NCBI RefSeq assembly: GCF_044748305.1
Contig: NZ_JBIVFT010000002.1
Location: 124,001-188,000, forward strand
DNA from: Arthrobacter_E sp044748305
Lineage (GTDB): Bacteria; Actinomycetota; Actinomycetes; Actinomycetales; Micrococcaceae
Direction: 5' to 3'
DNA: 64,000 bases
The translations under genes and the position numbers were made by a program. Shown one piece after another: positions 7,742-16,049 of the stretch. The stretch's first letter is position 1. The number at the start of each line of letters is the position of its first letter. The notes beneath the pieces are model-generated. The model made no database searches. It had not been told where the DNA came from and saw nothing but the letters and a program-made list of their open reading frames with translations.

Positions 7742-9139
7742 ATGGAACAGTATGAGGAATTGCTCGCGGCCATCCAGCCGGCCCAGGGCGGCCGGGAGAT
7801 CCGCGATGTCGCCACCGGCGAGGTGATCGGCAGAGCTCCCGTCGAAGGCGTGGATCAGCTCGAGGCCGCCATCGCCCGGACCACGGCGGCCCAGCCCGGC
7901 TGGGACGCCGTGGGTCACGCGGAGCGAAGCCGTTTGCTCCATGCCGCTGCCGACGCCGTCGAACAGCATGCCGAAGCGCTCGCCCGTCTGCTCTCCCGTG
8001 AGCAGGGCAAGCCGCTGGACGGTCCCAACGCCCGCTTCGAAGTCGGCGCCTGTTCAGCTTGGTTGCGCGCCTCGGCGGACACCGTCCTGGAACCCCAGCT
8101 TCTGGTGGACGACGAAAGCGGCCGGGCAGAGCAGCACTTCCGTGCACTCGGGCTGGTGGCCGCCATCGGCCCGTGGAACTGGCCCATGATGATCGCCGTG
8201 TGGCAATTCGCCCCGGCGCTGCGCATGGGAAATGCCGTGATCGTCAAGCCCTCTGAATACACCCCCCTGAGCGTCCTCGCCCTGGTGCATGTGGTGAACT
8301 CCGTACTCCCGGACGGCGTATTGGAAGCGATCAGCGGCGACCGCGAAGTCAGCGCCGCTCTCGCAGCACATCCGGCGGTCGCCAAAGTCATGTTCACCGG
8401 TTCCACCCGGACCGGCAGCTCCATCATCCGCAGCTCGGCCGACACCATCAAGCGACTCACACTGGAACTGGGCGGCAACGACGCCGGGATCGTTCTGGAA
8501 GACGCCGATCCGGCCGCGATCGCCGAAGACCTGTTCTGGGGCGCGTTCATCAACACCGGCCAGACCTGCGCGGCGCTCAAGCGGCTGTACGTGCACAATG
8601 CCGTCTACGACGCCGTGGTCCGGGAGCTGACAGCCGTGGCGGCCAGGATCCCCATGGGCCCGGGGCTTGAGGAGGGCAATCTGCTGGGACCGGTTCAGAA
8701 CCAGGCGCAGTTCGAGATCGTCCAGCGTCTCGTCGAGTCCGCCAAGGCCTCCGGCGCCACGATCGCCTCAGGTGGGACACCGCTCGGCGGCACCTTCTTC
8801 CCCATCACCATCGTCACGGACATCGCCGACGACTCGGAGCTGGTCCAGCAGGAACAGTTCGGGCCGGTCCTCCCGGTGATCCGTTACGACGACGTCGAAG
8901 ACGCCGTCGCCATGGCCAATGCGGCGTCCGTGGGCCTCGGCGCGTCCGTGTGGTCCTCCGACCGCGAGCGCGCCCTGCAGGTGGCGAGCAGACTCGAAGC
9001 GGGCACCGTGTGGGTCAACAGTCACGGCGGTCTGCACCCGATGGTGCCGTTCGGTGGGGTCAAGCAGTCCGGCTATGGCCTGGAATTCGGCGTCGAGGGT
9101 CTGAAGGCCGTCTCCGCCAGCCAGATCATCCGCAGCTGA
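7742..9139 (+). CDS. NAD(P)-dependent aldehyde dehydrogenase
   Basis: A 465-residue aldehyde dehydrogenase. Seen: PWNWPMMIAVWQFAPALRMGN (cofactor/oxyanion region), FTGSTRTGS, general-base Glu242 in LELGGND and catalytic Cys276 in NTGQTCAALKR, with VPFGGVKQSGYG near the end. The ATG at 7742 follows GGAGGAG at ideal spacing; the frame remains open upstream but without family similarity. It lies directly downstream of the amine oxidase and most likely oxidises the aldehyde that enzyme releases (for example 4-hydroxyphenyl- or phenylacetaldehyde) to the acid. The ten-base string ACCTACCGTG occurs upstream of both genes (5514 and 7702). A strong hairpin follows the stop codon. Confidence 0.93.
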   Translation: MEQYEELLAAIQPAQGGREIRDVATGEVIGRAPVEGVDQLEAAIARTTAAQPGWDAVGHAERSRLLHAAADAVEQHAEALARLLSREQGKPLDGPNARFEVGACSAWLRASADTVLEPQLLVDDESGRAEQHFRALGLVAAIGPWNWPMMIAVWQFAPALRMGNAVIVKPSEYTPLSVLALVHVVNSVLPDGVLEAISGDREVSAALAAHPAVAKVMFTGSTRTGSSIIRSSADTIKRLTLELGGNDAGIVLEDADPAAIAEDLFWGAFINTGQTCAALKRLYVHNAVYDAVVRELTAVAARIPMGPGLEEGNLLGPVQNQAQFEIVQRLVESAKASGATIASGGTPLGGTFFPITIVTDIADDSELVQQEQFGPVLPVIRYDDVEDAVAMANAASVGLGASVWSSDRERALQVASRLEAGTVWVNSHGGLHPMVPFGGVKQSGYGLEFGVEGLKAVSASQIIRS

Positions 9140-9162
9140 TACCGGCTTCCCACGAGGAGGGA

Positions 9163-9209
9163 CATGAAGATGGCCCCGGACGGATTCACCGTCCGGGGCC
9201 ATCTTCATG
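9163..9209. terminator. perfect 21-bp hairpin between convergent genes
   Basis: Perfect inverted repeat with arms at 9163-9183 and 9189-9209 and a five-base loop, lying between the aldehyde dehydrogenase stop (9139, plus strand) and the MoaF stop (9216, minus strand). No U-tract follows, as is common for actinobacterial terminators. It would serve both strands. Confidence 0.8.
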
Positions 9210-9215
9210 CCGGTC

Positions 9216-10070
9216 TCAGCCGAAGTCGAGCGTCTCCGGATGCACCGTCATGGACACCAGGCGTCCGAGGGCTCCGAAGGTGAAGTGCGTGGGCACTTCG
9301 CCGCTCTCGTCCAGACCGAAGAGCACGCCGTGCGAGCGGATCGCCGCACCGTTCCGGTGGTCCGCGATCGTGACGGAGGCGCAGGGGATGACCTTCTCCC
9401 GCCAGGCGAAAAGGTTGATGCCGGGCCGGATCTCCCAGACCGAGTTCTCATCCGTGTCGGCCAGGCCCTTCTCCGGGCCGGCCAGACACTGCCAGGTGTA
9501 CCACTGATCGGAGAGGTAGATGTGCTCGTAGGCGTGCTCGGGGCTGTAGTCCCAGACCACTCGCCGACCGATCATGGAATCGGTGGGAGCAGGCCGCTTC
9601 CCGTGCACCGTGGCTCCCTCGATGACCCCTGGGGCGAAGTCATGACGGACCCTGGTGGCTCCCGCGGGCCGGCCGTCCTCCGGGAGGATCGTGCTGATGG
9701 TGCTCAGGGCGTGCCCGTTCCGCAGATCGAGGACCAGGGAGATCGCCTGGGTGGGGCTGTCGCGGTGGTGGAACTGCACGAAGTACAGGCCGTCGTCCAC
9801 GAGGAACGCCTCGTAGGAGTCCGTTCCCCGATGCGGCTCCAGCGGATCCTTCGGGCCCGGTTGGTAGTCCCAGCTGACCTCATGCTCGCTGAACTGGTGC
9901 GAAACCCGTGTGCCGCGTTCGTCCACCACCGTGATCACCCGGCCCGCGAGCGCCGTGTCATGGGGCGCCTTGTTGGCATCGAATCCCGGGGCGAGCCCGT
10001 CCAGCGGAAGCCAGGTCGAGGTGTCCGAGAGGGTCGTGGACCCGGAAAGCGGATTGCCGTTGTCCGTCAT
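9216..10070 (-). CDS. moaF: MoaF-family protein of the monoamine locus
   Basis: A 284-residue protein with the two halves of the MoaF family: an N-terminal lipocalin-like sheet (about residues 35-135, with HEVSWDY and SYEAFLVDDGLYFVQFHHR) and a related C-terminal half (about 150-284, with GRRVVWDYSPEHAYEHIYLSDQWYTWQC). The family name is often expanded to molybdenum cofactor protein F. As I recall, it actually comes from the Klebsiella monoamine regulon, which matches the amine oxidase next door. The biochemical role is unknown. AAGGAGC before the ATG at 10070 supports the start. It is divergent from the dehydrogenase/permease operon and convergent with the aldehyde dehydrogenase. Confidence 0.85.
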   Translation of the reverse strand: MTDNGNPLSGSTTLSDTSTWLPLDGLAPGFDANKAPHDTALAGRVITVVDERGTRVSHQFSEHEVSWDYQPGPKDPLEPHRGTDSYEAFLVDDGLYFVQFHHRDSPTQAISLVLDLRNGHALSTISTILPEDGRPAGATRVRHDFAPGVIEGATVHGKRPAPTDSMIGRRVVWDYSPEHAYEHIYLSDQWYTWQCLAGPEKGLADTDENSVWEIRPGINLFAWREKVIPCASVTIADHRNGAAIRSHGVLFGLDESGEVPTHFTFGALGRLVSMTVHPETLDFG

Positions 10071-10314
10071 GGTGCTCCTTCAAAAAGTCCGTGCCTGAAA
10101 CAGCTCTTGGTCCGGCACTGCAGCCGGGTCGCGTCCAGTCTCCTCCCCCGGGCTTGACGATCCCATGGCGATCCGCGCCGGCTTCTTGACCCTGGGCGAA
10201 GAACCCCTGAGGAAATCCGTGGAGCACTCACGCCACTTGCCATGTACGGCAGGGCAATAGCACTTCCGTGCAGGTCCTGGCCTCTTGACGGTGCCAGCGG
10301 ACCAGGATGGGCCC

Positions 10315-10368
10315 ATGAACGAATCGCAGACCTCGTCCGGTCCCGCATTGAGTGCGGTGCCGAGGTGA
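10315..10368 (+). CDS. possible 17-codon leader peptide before the dehydrogenase operon
   Basis: ATG at 10315 opens a 17-residue frame (MNESQTSSGPALSAVPR) whose TGA overlaps the GTG start of the next gene as GTGA (10365-10368). AGGATGGG lies upstream of the ATG, whereas the GTG itself has only a weak site. It could be a translationally coupled leader. Alternatively, the real N-terminus of the dehydrogenase lies here and a frameshift separates the two parts. The 10071-10314 stretch before it holds the divergent promoters and no other gene that I can support. Confidence 0.3.
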   Translation: MNESQTSSGPALSAVPR

Positions 10369-11165
10369 AGCTGGACTTCAGGGGGCGCCGGGCCCTCGTC
10401 ACAGGTGCCGCCAGCGGGATCGGCAGGGCAGTATGCCGTGCGCTTCTGGCCGAAGGCTGCACCGTCTTCGCCTTCGACCGCGACGCCTCCGGTCTGAGCT
10501 CCCTCGCCCGGGACGGTTCGGTCCCGAAGGAACCCCTCTCAGGAGCACCAGGCGGGACGCCGGACGCCGGCACTCTGCGTGCCGTCGTCGTCGAGCTGTG
10601 CGAGGAGCAAGCGGTGCGCGAGGCTTGTGACGAGCTGGCACGCGAGGCCGGGGCCCTGGACCTGCTGGTCTCCTGCGCCGGAGTCTCCGGACCGGTCGGC
10701 ACCCCGCTGGAACTGACACAGCTGGACGCCTGGCGGCAGGTCATGGATGTCAATGTGCTGGCTCCCTTCCTCCTGTTCAAGCACACCTTGCCTCTTCTGC
10801 GCGAGGGGCATGATCCCGCCGTCGTGCTTCTCGCGAGCGATTCGGCCGTGGTGACCGCGCCGGGGATGGCACCGTATTGCGCGTCGAAGGCTGCTCTGGT
10901 CCAGCTCGGCCGGGCGGCCGCCGTGGAATGGGAGCGGTACGGCATCCGGGTCAACTCGCTCTGTCCTTCCGTGGTGGACACCCCGATGAGCCGCGGTGAT
11001 CTGGGTCTTCCCCACGGTTTCTCCGGGAGCGCCTATCCCGTGCAGACGGCGGACGACGTCGCCGGCCAGGTCCTCGTGCTGCTCTCGCCCCTTCTCTCCC
11101 CCGTCACCGGAACCGCTCTCCTGAGCGATTTCGGCTACAGCGCCCGCAGCGGATTCCCCGCCTGA
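10365..11165 (+). CDS. short-chain dehydrogenase/reductase, monoamine locus
   Basis: A 266-residue classical SDR. Seen: TGAASGIG at residues 13-20 (NAD(P)-binding), the NAG-like motif as SCAGVSG, and the catalytic Tyr171 and Lys175 in YCASK; the residue before the active site is in LLASDSAVV. The chosen GTG at 10365 gives the usual distance of about a dozen residues to the glycine motif; the frame is open further upstream to 10242 but this extension has no SDR character. It is the first gene of a three-gene operon with a second SDR and a permease, divergent from moaF. It may oxidise a side-chain hydroxyl of a hydroxylated amine or reduce an aldehyde by-product; the substrate is unknown. Confidence 0.85.
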   Translation: MKLDFRGRRALVTGAASGIGRAVCRALLAEGCTVFAFDRDASGLSSLARDGSVPKEPLSGAPGGTPDAGTLRAVVVELCEEQAVREACDELAREAGALDLLVSCAGVSGPVGTPLELTQLDAWRQVMDVNVLAPFLLFKHTLPLLREGHDPAVVLLASDSAVVTAPGMAPYCASKAALVQLGRAAAVEWERYGIRVNSLCPSVVDTPMSRGDLGLPHGFSGSAYPVQTADDVAGQVLVLLSPLLSPVTGTALLSDFGYSARSGFPA

Positions 11166-11182
11166 AGATCGGAGACATCTCA

Positions 11183-11992
11183 ATGACACTCGAAACCCCC
11201 TCAACCCCCCGTACTGTCCTGATCACGGGAGGAGGCACCGGCATCGGCGCCGCCGTGGCCCGGCGCTTCGCCGCGGCCGGAGACTCCGTGATCGTTACGG
11301 GGCGGCGGCCAGGGCCGCTTCAGGAGATTGCGAAGGAGGTCGGCGGACACGCGATCGCGATGGACGCCGCCGATTCCGCCTCGGCGGAGGCTGCCGTCTC
11401 TGAAGTGCTGGGGCGGTATGGCCGGCTCGACGTGCTGGTCGCCAATGCGGGCGGCCACGGCTTCTCCGCGGCGTTGGACACCGACGACGCCGCTTGGAAT
11501 GCGGCCCTGGGCGCCAATCTGAACACCGCCTTCACCACCGCCCGCGCCTGCCTTCCGGAACTGATCCGCAGCCAGGGTCAGATCGTGGTCATGTCCTCCC
11601 TCGCGGGGCTCTTCGCCGGTCCGTCCGTTGTCGGGTACACGACGGGCAAGCACGCCCTGATCGGGCTCACCAAGAGCCTCGCCCGTGACTACGGCCCGCA
11701 TGGCGTCCGGGTGAATGCCATCTGTCCCGGCTGGGTGAGGACCCCGATGGCGGACGAGGAGATGGATGAGTTCGCCGCCAAGGCCGGGCTGTCCTCCCGG
11801 GAGGAGGGCTACCGCACGGTCACTCGCAACGTCCCGCTCGGACGTGCCGCCGAACCGGAGGAGATCGCGAACATCGCCTACTTCCTCGGCTCTTCGGCAT
11901 CTTCGTACATGACCGGCAGCGTGCTCGTGGTTGACGGCGGCGCCCATGTAGTGGATGTCCCGACCATCGCTTTCGCCGACGCCGGTCTCTGA
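11183..11992 (+). CDS. short-chain dehydrogenase/reductase, monoamine locus
   Basis: A 269-residue classical SDR starting 18 bp after the previous one. Seen: TGGGTGIG at residues 15-22, VANAGG at about 86-91, the catalytic Ser near SSLAG (about 138-142), and Tyr152/Lys156 in YTTGKHA; LVVDGGAHVVD closes the fold near the C-terminus. It is similar to its neighbour only at family level, so the pair probably carries out two different steps rather than being a recent duplication. Both are followed by a permease, supporting a role in using an imported amine or its aldehyde product. Confidence 0.87.
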   Translation: MTLETPSTPRTVLITGGGTGIGAAVARRFAAAGDSVIVTGRRPGPLQEIAKEVGGHAIAMDAADSASAEAAVSEVLGRYGRLDVLVANAGGHGFSAALDTDDAAWNAALGANLNTAFTTARACLPELIRSQGQIVVMSSLAGLFAGPSVVGYTTGKHALIGLTKSLARDYGPHGVRVNAICPGWVRTPMADEEMDEFAAKAGLSSREEGYRTVTRNVPLGRAAEPEEIANIAYFLGSSASSYMTGSVLVVDGGAHVVDVPTIAFADAGL

Positions 11993-12023
11993 CCGCTCCA
12001 TCCGATCCTGTCTGGAGACTTTC

Positions 12024-13496
12024 ATGGAAAATCACGTCGCCGCCACGGCGCTGCGCAAGGAGACCCTCGGCACGCCGGGCATCGTGTTTCTGGTCCTCGC
12101 CGCCGTCGCTCCTCTCACCGGGACGGTCGTCGTCGCCTCACTGGCCATCGCCCTCGGGAACGGCGGCGGAACACCCGTCTCCTTCCTCGCCATCGCCGCC
12201 TTGTTCCTGATCTTCGCCGTCGGCTATGCGCAGATGTCCCGGGTCCTGGTCAACGCTGGCGGCTTCTACGCCTTCGTCCTCAAAGGACTGGGGCGCACCG
12301 GTGGCCTGATCGCGGGACTGATCGCGACGCTCGGATACAACTTCTTCGTCGTGGGGACCATCGGCACGAGCGGTTTCTTCATGCAGACCGTCATCTCGCA
12401 GCTCACCGGACTGGACCTGCACTGGTACTTCTGGGGCCTGCTGTCCATCGTGGCGTCATTCCTGCTCGCCCGCCGAGGCATCGACATCAGCTCCACCGTG
12501 TTGGGGATCGCCCTGGTCCTCGAAACCCTGGTGCTGCTGGTCTTCGATGTCTCGGTGTTCGTGCGTACCGGCTTCAGCGTCGAGGCGTTCTCCCCCGCAG
12601 CGATCTTCTCAGGCTCGCTCCCCATCGGCTTGCTACTGGCTGCGACGGCCTTCCTGGGCTTCGAAGCGACCAGTCTCTTCGGTGAGGAGGCCAAGAACCC
12701 CTCCCGCACCGTGCCACGGGCAACCTACATCGCGGTGAGCGTCATCGGCGTCGTATTCGCCCTGACCAGTTGGGCGGTGGTGAGCGCCACCGGCGTCGAA
12801 CAGGCCCAGGGCGCGGCTCAGGATCATCTCGAATCAGGCGATCTGCTCTTCAGTCTGGCCGGACAGTATCTCGGCGATCCTCTGGTGAAGGTCATGATGG
12901 TGCTGCTGCTGGTGAGCCTCTTCGCCGCCATGCTCGCCTTCCACAACTCCGCGGCGCGCTACCTGTTCGCGCTCGGCCGGGCCCGGGTCTTCCCGCACGC
13001 GCTGGCCCGGACCAACGCTGGCGGCTCCCCCGTGGTGGCGTGCATCGTACAGGCGCTCTTCGCCGTCGTCGTCGCGGGCGCGTTCGCGCTGGCCGGACTG
13101 GACCCGATCACCTCGCTGGTTCCGAGCATGATCGGATTCGGCACACTCTGCATCATGGTTCTGCAGGTGCTCGCGGCCCTCGCGATCATCGTGCATTTCC
13201 GGCGGCAACGCGACCCCCGCCTGGGCCGCACCCTGATCGCCCCGCTCATCGCGATGCTGGGCCTGGGGACCATCGTGGTCATGGCGATCGTGAACTTCGA
13301 CATCGTCGCCGGATCCGATGCGCTTGCCGTGCGGCTCCTGCCTCTTCTGCTGGTGCTGGCGGTCCTGGGAGGCCTCTTCCTGGGCCCGTACCTCAGGCGG
13401 AAGCGTCCGGCGGTGTATGCGGCGCTGGCCGAGGACATGGACCGGACCGAGCAGGAGGGCTCTCGCGCCGGGGCCTCTACGTCCGTCGCCCCATAG
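12024..13496 (+). CDS. APC-superfamily amine/amino-acid permease
   Basis: A 490-residue membrane protein with about twelve hydrophobic segments, of the amino acid-polyamine-organocation superfamily. The first helix follows the usual charged amphipathic leader (ALRKETLGTPGIVFLVLAAVAPLTGT), and the helix 6 region shows FLGFEATSLFGEEAKNPSRTVPRA, a well conserved APC stretch. CTGGAGAC upstream supports the ATG at 12024. As the last gene of the SDR-SDR-permease operon next to the amine oxidase, it most likely imports the amine (tyramine, phenylethylamine or similar). Substrate identity is inference. Confidence 0.88.
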   Translation: MENHVAATALRKETLGTPGIVFLVLAAVAPLTGTVVVASLAIALGNGGGTPVSFLAIAALFLIFAVGYAQMSRVLVNAGGFYAFVLKGLGRTGGLIAGLIATLGYNFFVVGTIGTSGFFMQTVISQLTGLDLHWYFWGLLSIVASFLLARRGIDISSTVLGIALVLETLVLLVFDVSVFVRTGFSVEAFSPAAIFSGSLPIGLLLAATAFLGFEATSLFGEEAKNPSRTVPRATYIAVSVIGVVFALTSWAVVSATGVEQAQGAAQDHLESGDLLFSLAGQYLGDPLVKVMMVLLLVSLFAAMLAFHNSAARYLFALGRARVFPHALARTNAGGSPVVACIVQALFAVVVAGAFALAGLDPITSLVPSMIGFGTLCIMVLQVLAALAIIVHFRRQRDPRLGRTLIAPLIAMLGLGTIVVMAIVNFDIVAGSDALAVRLLPLLLVLAVLGGLFLGPYLRRKRPAVYAALAEDMDRTEQEGSRAGASTSVAP

Positions 13497-13591
13497 CGCC
13501 TCGTCCGAGGGCATGTGGGTGACACCGTTGATGGGTAGGTGAGCAGCGGTTCGTGTGAGGCGTCGTCGGTAAGAACTGCGGGGGGTGGCGG

Positions 13592-14293
13592 TCAGTTGCT
13601 TCCACTGAGCATCGGGTTCGGCAGTGAGGCGAACTTCGCGCAGCGCTCCCTGAAAGCCCGTTCGGTGGGAGAGGTCCAGGAGGCGTTGTTGTCGTAGGAG
13701 ACGGCTCGCCACGCCCCGTTGTCCTCAACCAGTTCAATACGGGTCGTCTGGTCAGTGGTGGTGCCGGTCGTGATGGCGGGTACCCCGCGCAGGTCGGTGC
13801 AGGTGAAGAGGGTCACCGCTGAACCGTGAGGCTGCGGCGCGTCGATCAGTACACGCATGACGCCGGTCGCCGGCTTCTTCCGCGGATCGCTCCACCACTT
13901 GATCTCTCTCTCCGAGACGACCTTACCGGTGGTGAGCGCGGCAGCGGCCGTGCGAATCTTTGCCACGTCGGTCCACGACGGCGACCCGTAGCCGAGATCG
14001 ATCAGCACGATCAGCCGCTGGGCCACCTCCACGGACGGGTCAGCGGGAGCGGCGCCCTGGGCGAAGCTCCACTGGAAGCGCAGCTCGGCATCACCCGTGA
14101 GCGGGACGACGTCGCCCGCAGGATCCGCTGTCGCCGCGGTGGCGGGCGTCGTCGCACTGTACGACACGCTGGCGGTAGGGGTGGGCGAAGGCCGTGGGTC
14201 GTTGCCGTTGCAACCGGTCGTCGTCAACCCGATAACAGCCAGGGCTGCCGCGAGCGTCAGTGCGGGAGCAGGGCGGGTGGTCCGAGATTCCAC
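13592..14293 (-). CDS. putative secreted lipoprotein of unknown function
   Basis: A 233-residue protein with a basic N-terminus, a hydrophobic core (about residues 11-25) and a lipobox-like TTTGC with Cys28 as the likely lipidated residue, followed by a Pro/Thr/Ser-rich spacer. The rest shows no family I recognise; two short matches to small actinobacterial lipoproteins of the DUF type are suggested by FRERCAKFASLPNPML at the end. The GTG at 14293 is chosen because GGAGGAG precedes it and because the signal peptide then has normal length. It is divergent from the small lipoprotein at 14466. Codon use is somewhat less GC-biased than that of its neighbours. Confidence 0.6.
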   Translation of the reverse strand: MESRTTRPAPALTLAAALAVIGLTTTGCNGNDPRPSPTPTASVSYSATTPATAATADPAGDVVPLTGDAELRFQWSFAQGAAPADPSVEVAQRLIVLIDLGYGSPSWTDVAKIRTAAAALTTGKVVSEREIKWWSDPRKKPATGVMRVLIDAPQPHGSAVTLFTCTDLRGVPAITTGTTTDQTTRIELVEDNGAWRAVSYDNNASWTSPTERAFRERCAKFASLPNPMLSGSN

Positions 14294-14453
14294 GGTGGTC
14301 TCCTCCCTGAAACGGCGTGTCGACACCAGGCAGTCTATCGACCCGGCATGAGTCTGTCGCGCCATCCCTGAGGGCGAGAACAGTCCACATCCGCCTCGCC
14401 CTTCTTACCCGATGAGGGCGCCGCATCACGTCTCGCCGATCGCGCATCACTGC

Positions 14454-14459
14454 TAGGGT
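14454..14459 (+). promoter_or_regulatory. candidate -10 box for a leaderless lipoprotein gene
   Basis: TAGGGT with exactly six bases to the ATG at 14466 and no ribosome binding site in between. This is the same geometry as at polA, LysR and GNAT. Confidence 0.45.
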
Positions 14460-14465
14460 GACGAA

Positions 14466-14831
14466 ATGAGCCAATTGTCTCGGGCTGGGCTAGTGATTCT
14501 CACACCCCTTCTACTGATGGCGACCACGTGTTGCGGTTCCGCCGAACCGGACTCTCCCGGCTCGGTTGCGGAGAAGTGGGCCTACGACGGCCTGCTCAAG
14601 AAGGATGTCAGCGCGCTGGAGTGCCGGCCCGATGTCGCCGGCCAGCTCGCCCCGATTCGGCTGACTGTTGCTAACGTCACCGGCGTCTCGGCCACTAAAG
14701 TCGAACAGACCGGCTCCTCGTCCTGGACGGTGACGCTGGCCACCGAGCCCGGGGATGACGTCACCTTCTCCACGACCGTGATCCGCACTGGCGGCAAATA
14801 CCTGGTCTGCGACCAGGACGGCTCAAAGTGA
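14466..14831 (+). CDS. small putative lipoprotein of unknown function
   Basis: A 121-residue protein with a hydrophobic N-terminus (LVILTPLLLMATT) and a double Cys at residues 22-23, read as a lipobox, followed by a mature domain of about 98 residues with two further Cys (ECRP and VCDQD). No family is recognised. It contains codons that are rare elsewhere in the window (CTA twice, TCT, ACA, TTG) within its first 20 codons, hinting at a different origin. There is no ribosome binding site; a TAGGGT box six bases upstream suggests leaderless translation. Confidence 0.55.
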   Translation: MSQLSRAGLVILTPLLLMATTCCGSAEPDSPGSVAEKWAYDGLLKKDVSALECRPDVAGQLAPIRLTVANVTGVSATKVEQTGSSSWTVTLATEPGDDVTFSTTVIRTGGKYLVCDQDGSK

Positions 14832-14974
14832 GGCAGCCCACCGTCAACCGCCGCGCTGATCGGATGGTGTTCTCGTTGGAGCAGCGCTGCCAGGAAGTGG
14901 AGTCGCAGAAGTAGACATCGGCTCCCAAACTGCTCGACCCGGAGCACATGCTCAGACATTCCTCGTCCGGGGAA

Positions 14975-15035
14975 CGCGAGGTGACAGTTGATGCCCGAAT
15001 ACAAGTCGTATTCGGGCATCAACTGTCACCTCGCG
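14975..15035. terminator. perfect 28-bp hairpin between convergent genes
   Basis: Arms at 14975-15002 and 15008-15035 are perfectly complementary over 28 bp around a five-base loop (AAGTC). It lies between the lipoprotein stop (14831) and the stop of the isomerase-like gene (15043), seven bases from the latter. It is likely a bidirectional terminator. The exceptional length and perfection are noted as a finding. Confidence 0.75.
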
Positions 15036-15042
15036 GAACGGG

Positions 15043-16047
15043 TCAGTCCTGGTTGCTGAACGCGGCGTCGAAGGACTGCGAGCTGGGCTCGAAGTCGAAG
15101 CGCTTCAGGGCCGCGAGAGCCTCGGGTGCACCTTGCAGCCGGTCCATCCCGGCGTCCTCCCACTCCACGGAGATGGGGCCGTCGTAGCCGATGGCGGTGA
15201 GGGCGCGGAAGGAGTCCTCCCACGGCACATCGCCCCGGCCCGCGGAGACGAAGTCCCAGCCGCGGTGCGGATCACCCCAGGCCAGGTGCGAAGACAGGAT
15301 CCCGGCCCGGCCGTTGCCCATCCGCATCCGGGTGTCCTTGCAGTCCACGTGGTAGATCCGGTCCGCGAAGTCCGTGATGAAGGAGACCGGGTCGATGCCC
15401 TGCCACATCATGTGGGACGGGTCCCAGTTCAGGCCGAACGCCTCACGGTGCCCGATCGCCTCCAGGGTCCGCTGCGTGGACCAGTAGTCGTAGGCGATCT
15501 CGGAGGGATGCACCTCATGGGCGAAGCGGACGCCGCATTCGTCGAAGACGTCCAGAATCGGATTCCAGCGATCCGCGAAGTCCTGGTAGCCGGCGTCGAT
15601 CACCTCGGCCGGGACGGGTGGGAACATGGCCACGTACTGCCAGATCTTGGATCCGGTGAAACCCACCACGGTCTTCACGCCGAGCTTCTTCGCCAGTCGG
15701 GCGGTGTTCTTCAGTTCCTCGGCCGCCCGCTGCCGCACGCCCTCCGGGTCGCCGTCACCCCAGACCTTTGAGCCGACGATCGCCTGGTGCCGGAAATCGA
15801 TGGGATCGTCGCACACCGCCTGGCCCTTGAGGTGATTGGAAATGGCCCAGAGCTTCAGGCCGTACTTCTTCAGAATTCCCAGGCGCTCGGCGATGTATTC
15901 CTCGTCGTCCCAGCGCCAGGCGTCCAGGTGTTCGCCGGAGACGGCGATCTCGAGGCCGTCGTAGCCCCAGCCTGAGGCGAGCTTCGCGACCTCCTCCAGC
16001 GTGAGGTCGGCCCACTGGCCGGTGAACAGGGTGAACGGTCGTGCCAT
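15043..16047 (-). CDS. TIM-barrel sugar isomerase/epimerase-like enzyme
   Basis: A 334-residue protein of the xylose-isomerase-like TIM-barrel (sugar phosphate isomerase/epimerase) superfamily. The four expected metal ligands can be placed: Glu in HEVHPSEI, Asp in NWDPSHMMW, His in YHVDCKD and Glu in ISVEWEDAG. GGAGG precedes the ATG at 16047. Members of this fold of about this length include inosose-type isomerases and the alpha subunit of C-glycoside deglycosidases. It is the last gene of a four-gene minus-strand operon with two Gfo/Idh/MocA dehydrogenases and another TIM-barrel enzyme. That context suggests processing of an oxidised sugar or glycoside. The substrate is unknown. Confidence 0.85.
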   Translation of the reverse strand: MARPFTLFTGQWADLTLEEVAKLASGWGYDGLEIAVSGEHLDAWRWDDEEYIAERLGILKKYGLKLWAISNHLKGQAVCDDPIDFRHQAIVGSKVWGDGDPEGVRQRAAEELKNTARLAKKLGVKTVVGFTGSKIWQYVAMFPPVPAEVIDAGYQDFADRWNPILDVFDECGVRFAHEVHPSEIAYDYWSTQRTLEAIGHREAFGLNWDPSHMMWQGIDPVSFITDFADRIYHVDCKDTRMRMGNGRAGILSSHLAWGDPHRGWDFVSAGRGDVPWEDSFRALTAIGYDGPISVEWEDAGMDRLQGAPEALAALKRFDFEPSSQSFDAAFSNQD

Positions 16048-16049
16048 GG

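Noticed and set aside
4461..13496. Reading moaF as a molybdenum cofactor gene.
   Set aside because: No molybdopterin genes lie nearby, and the amine oxidase context fits the monoamine meaning of the name.
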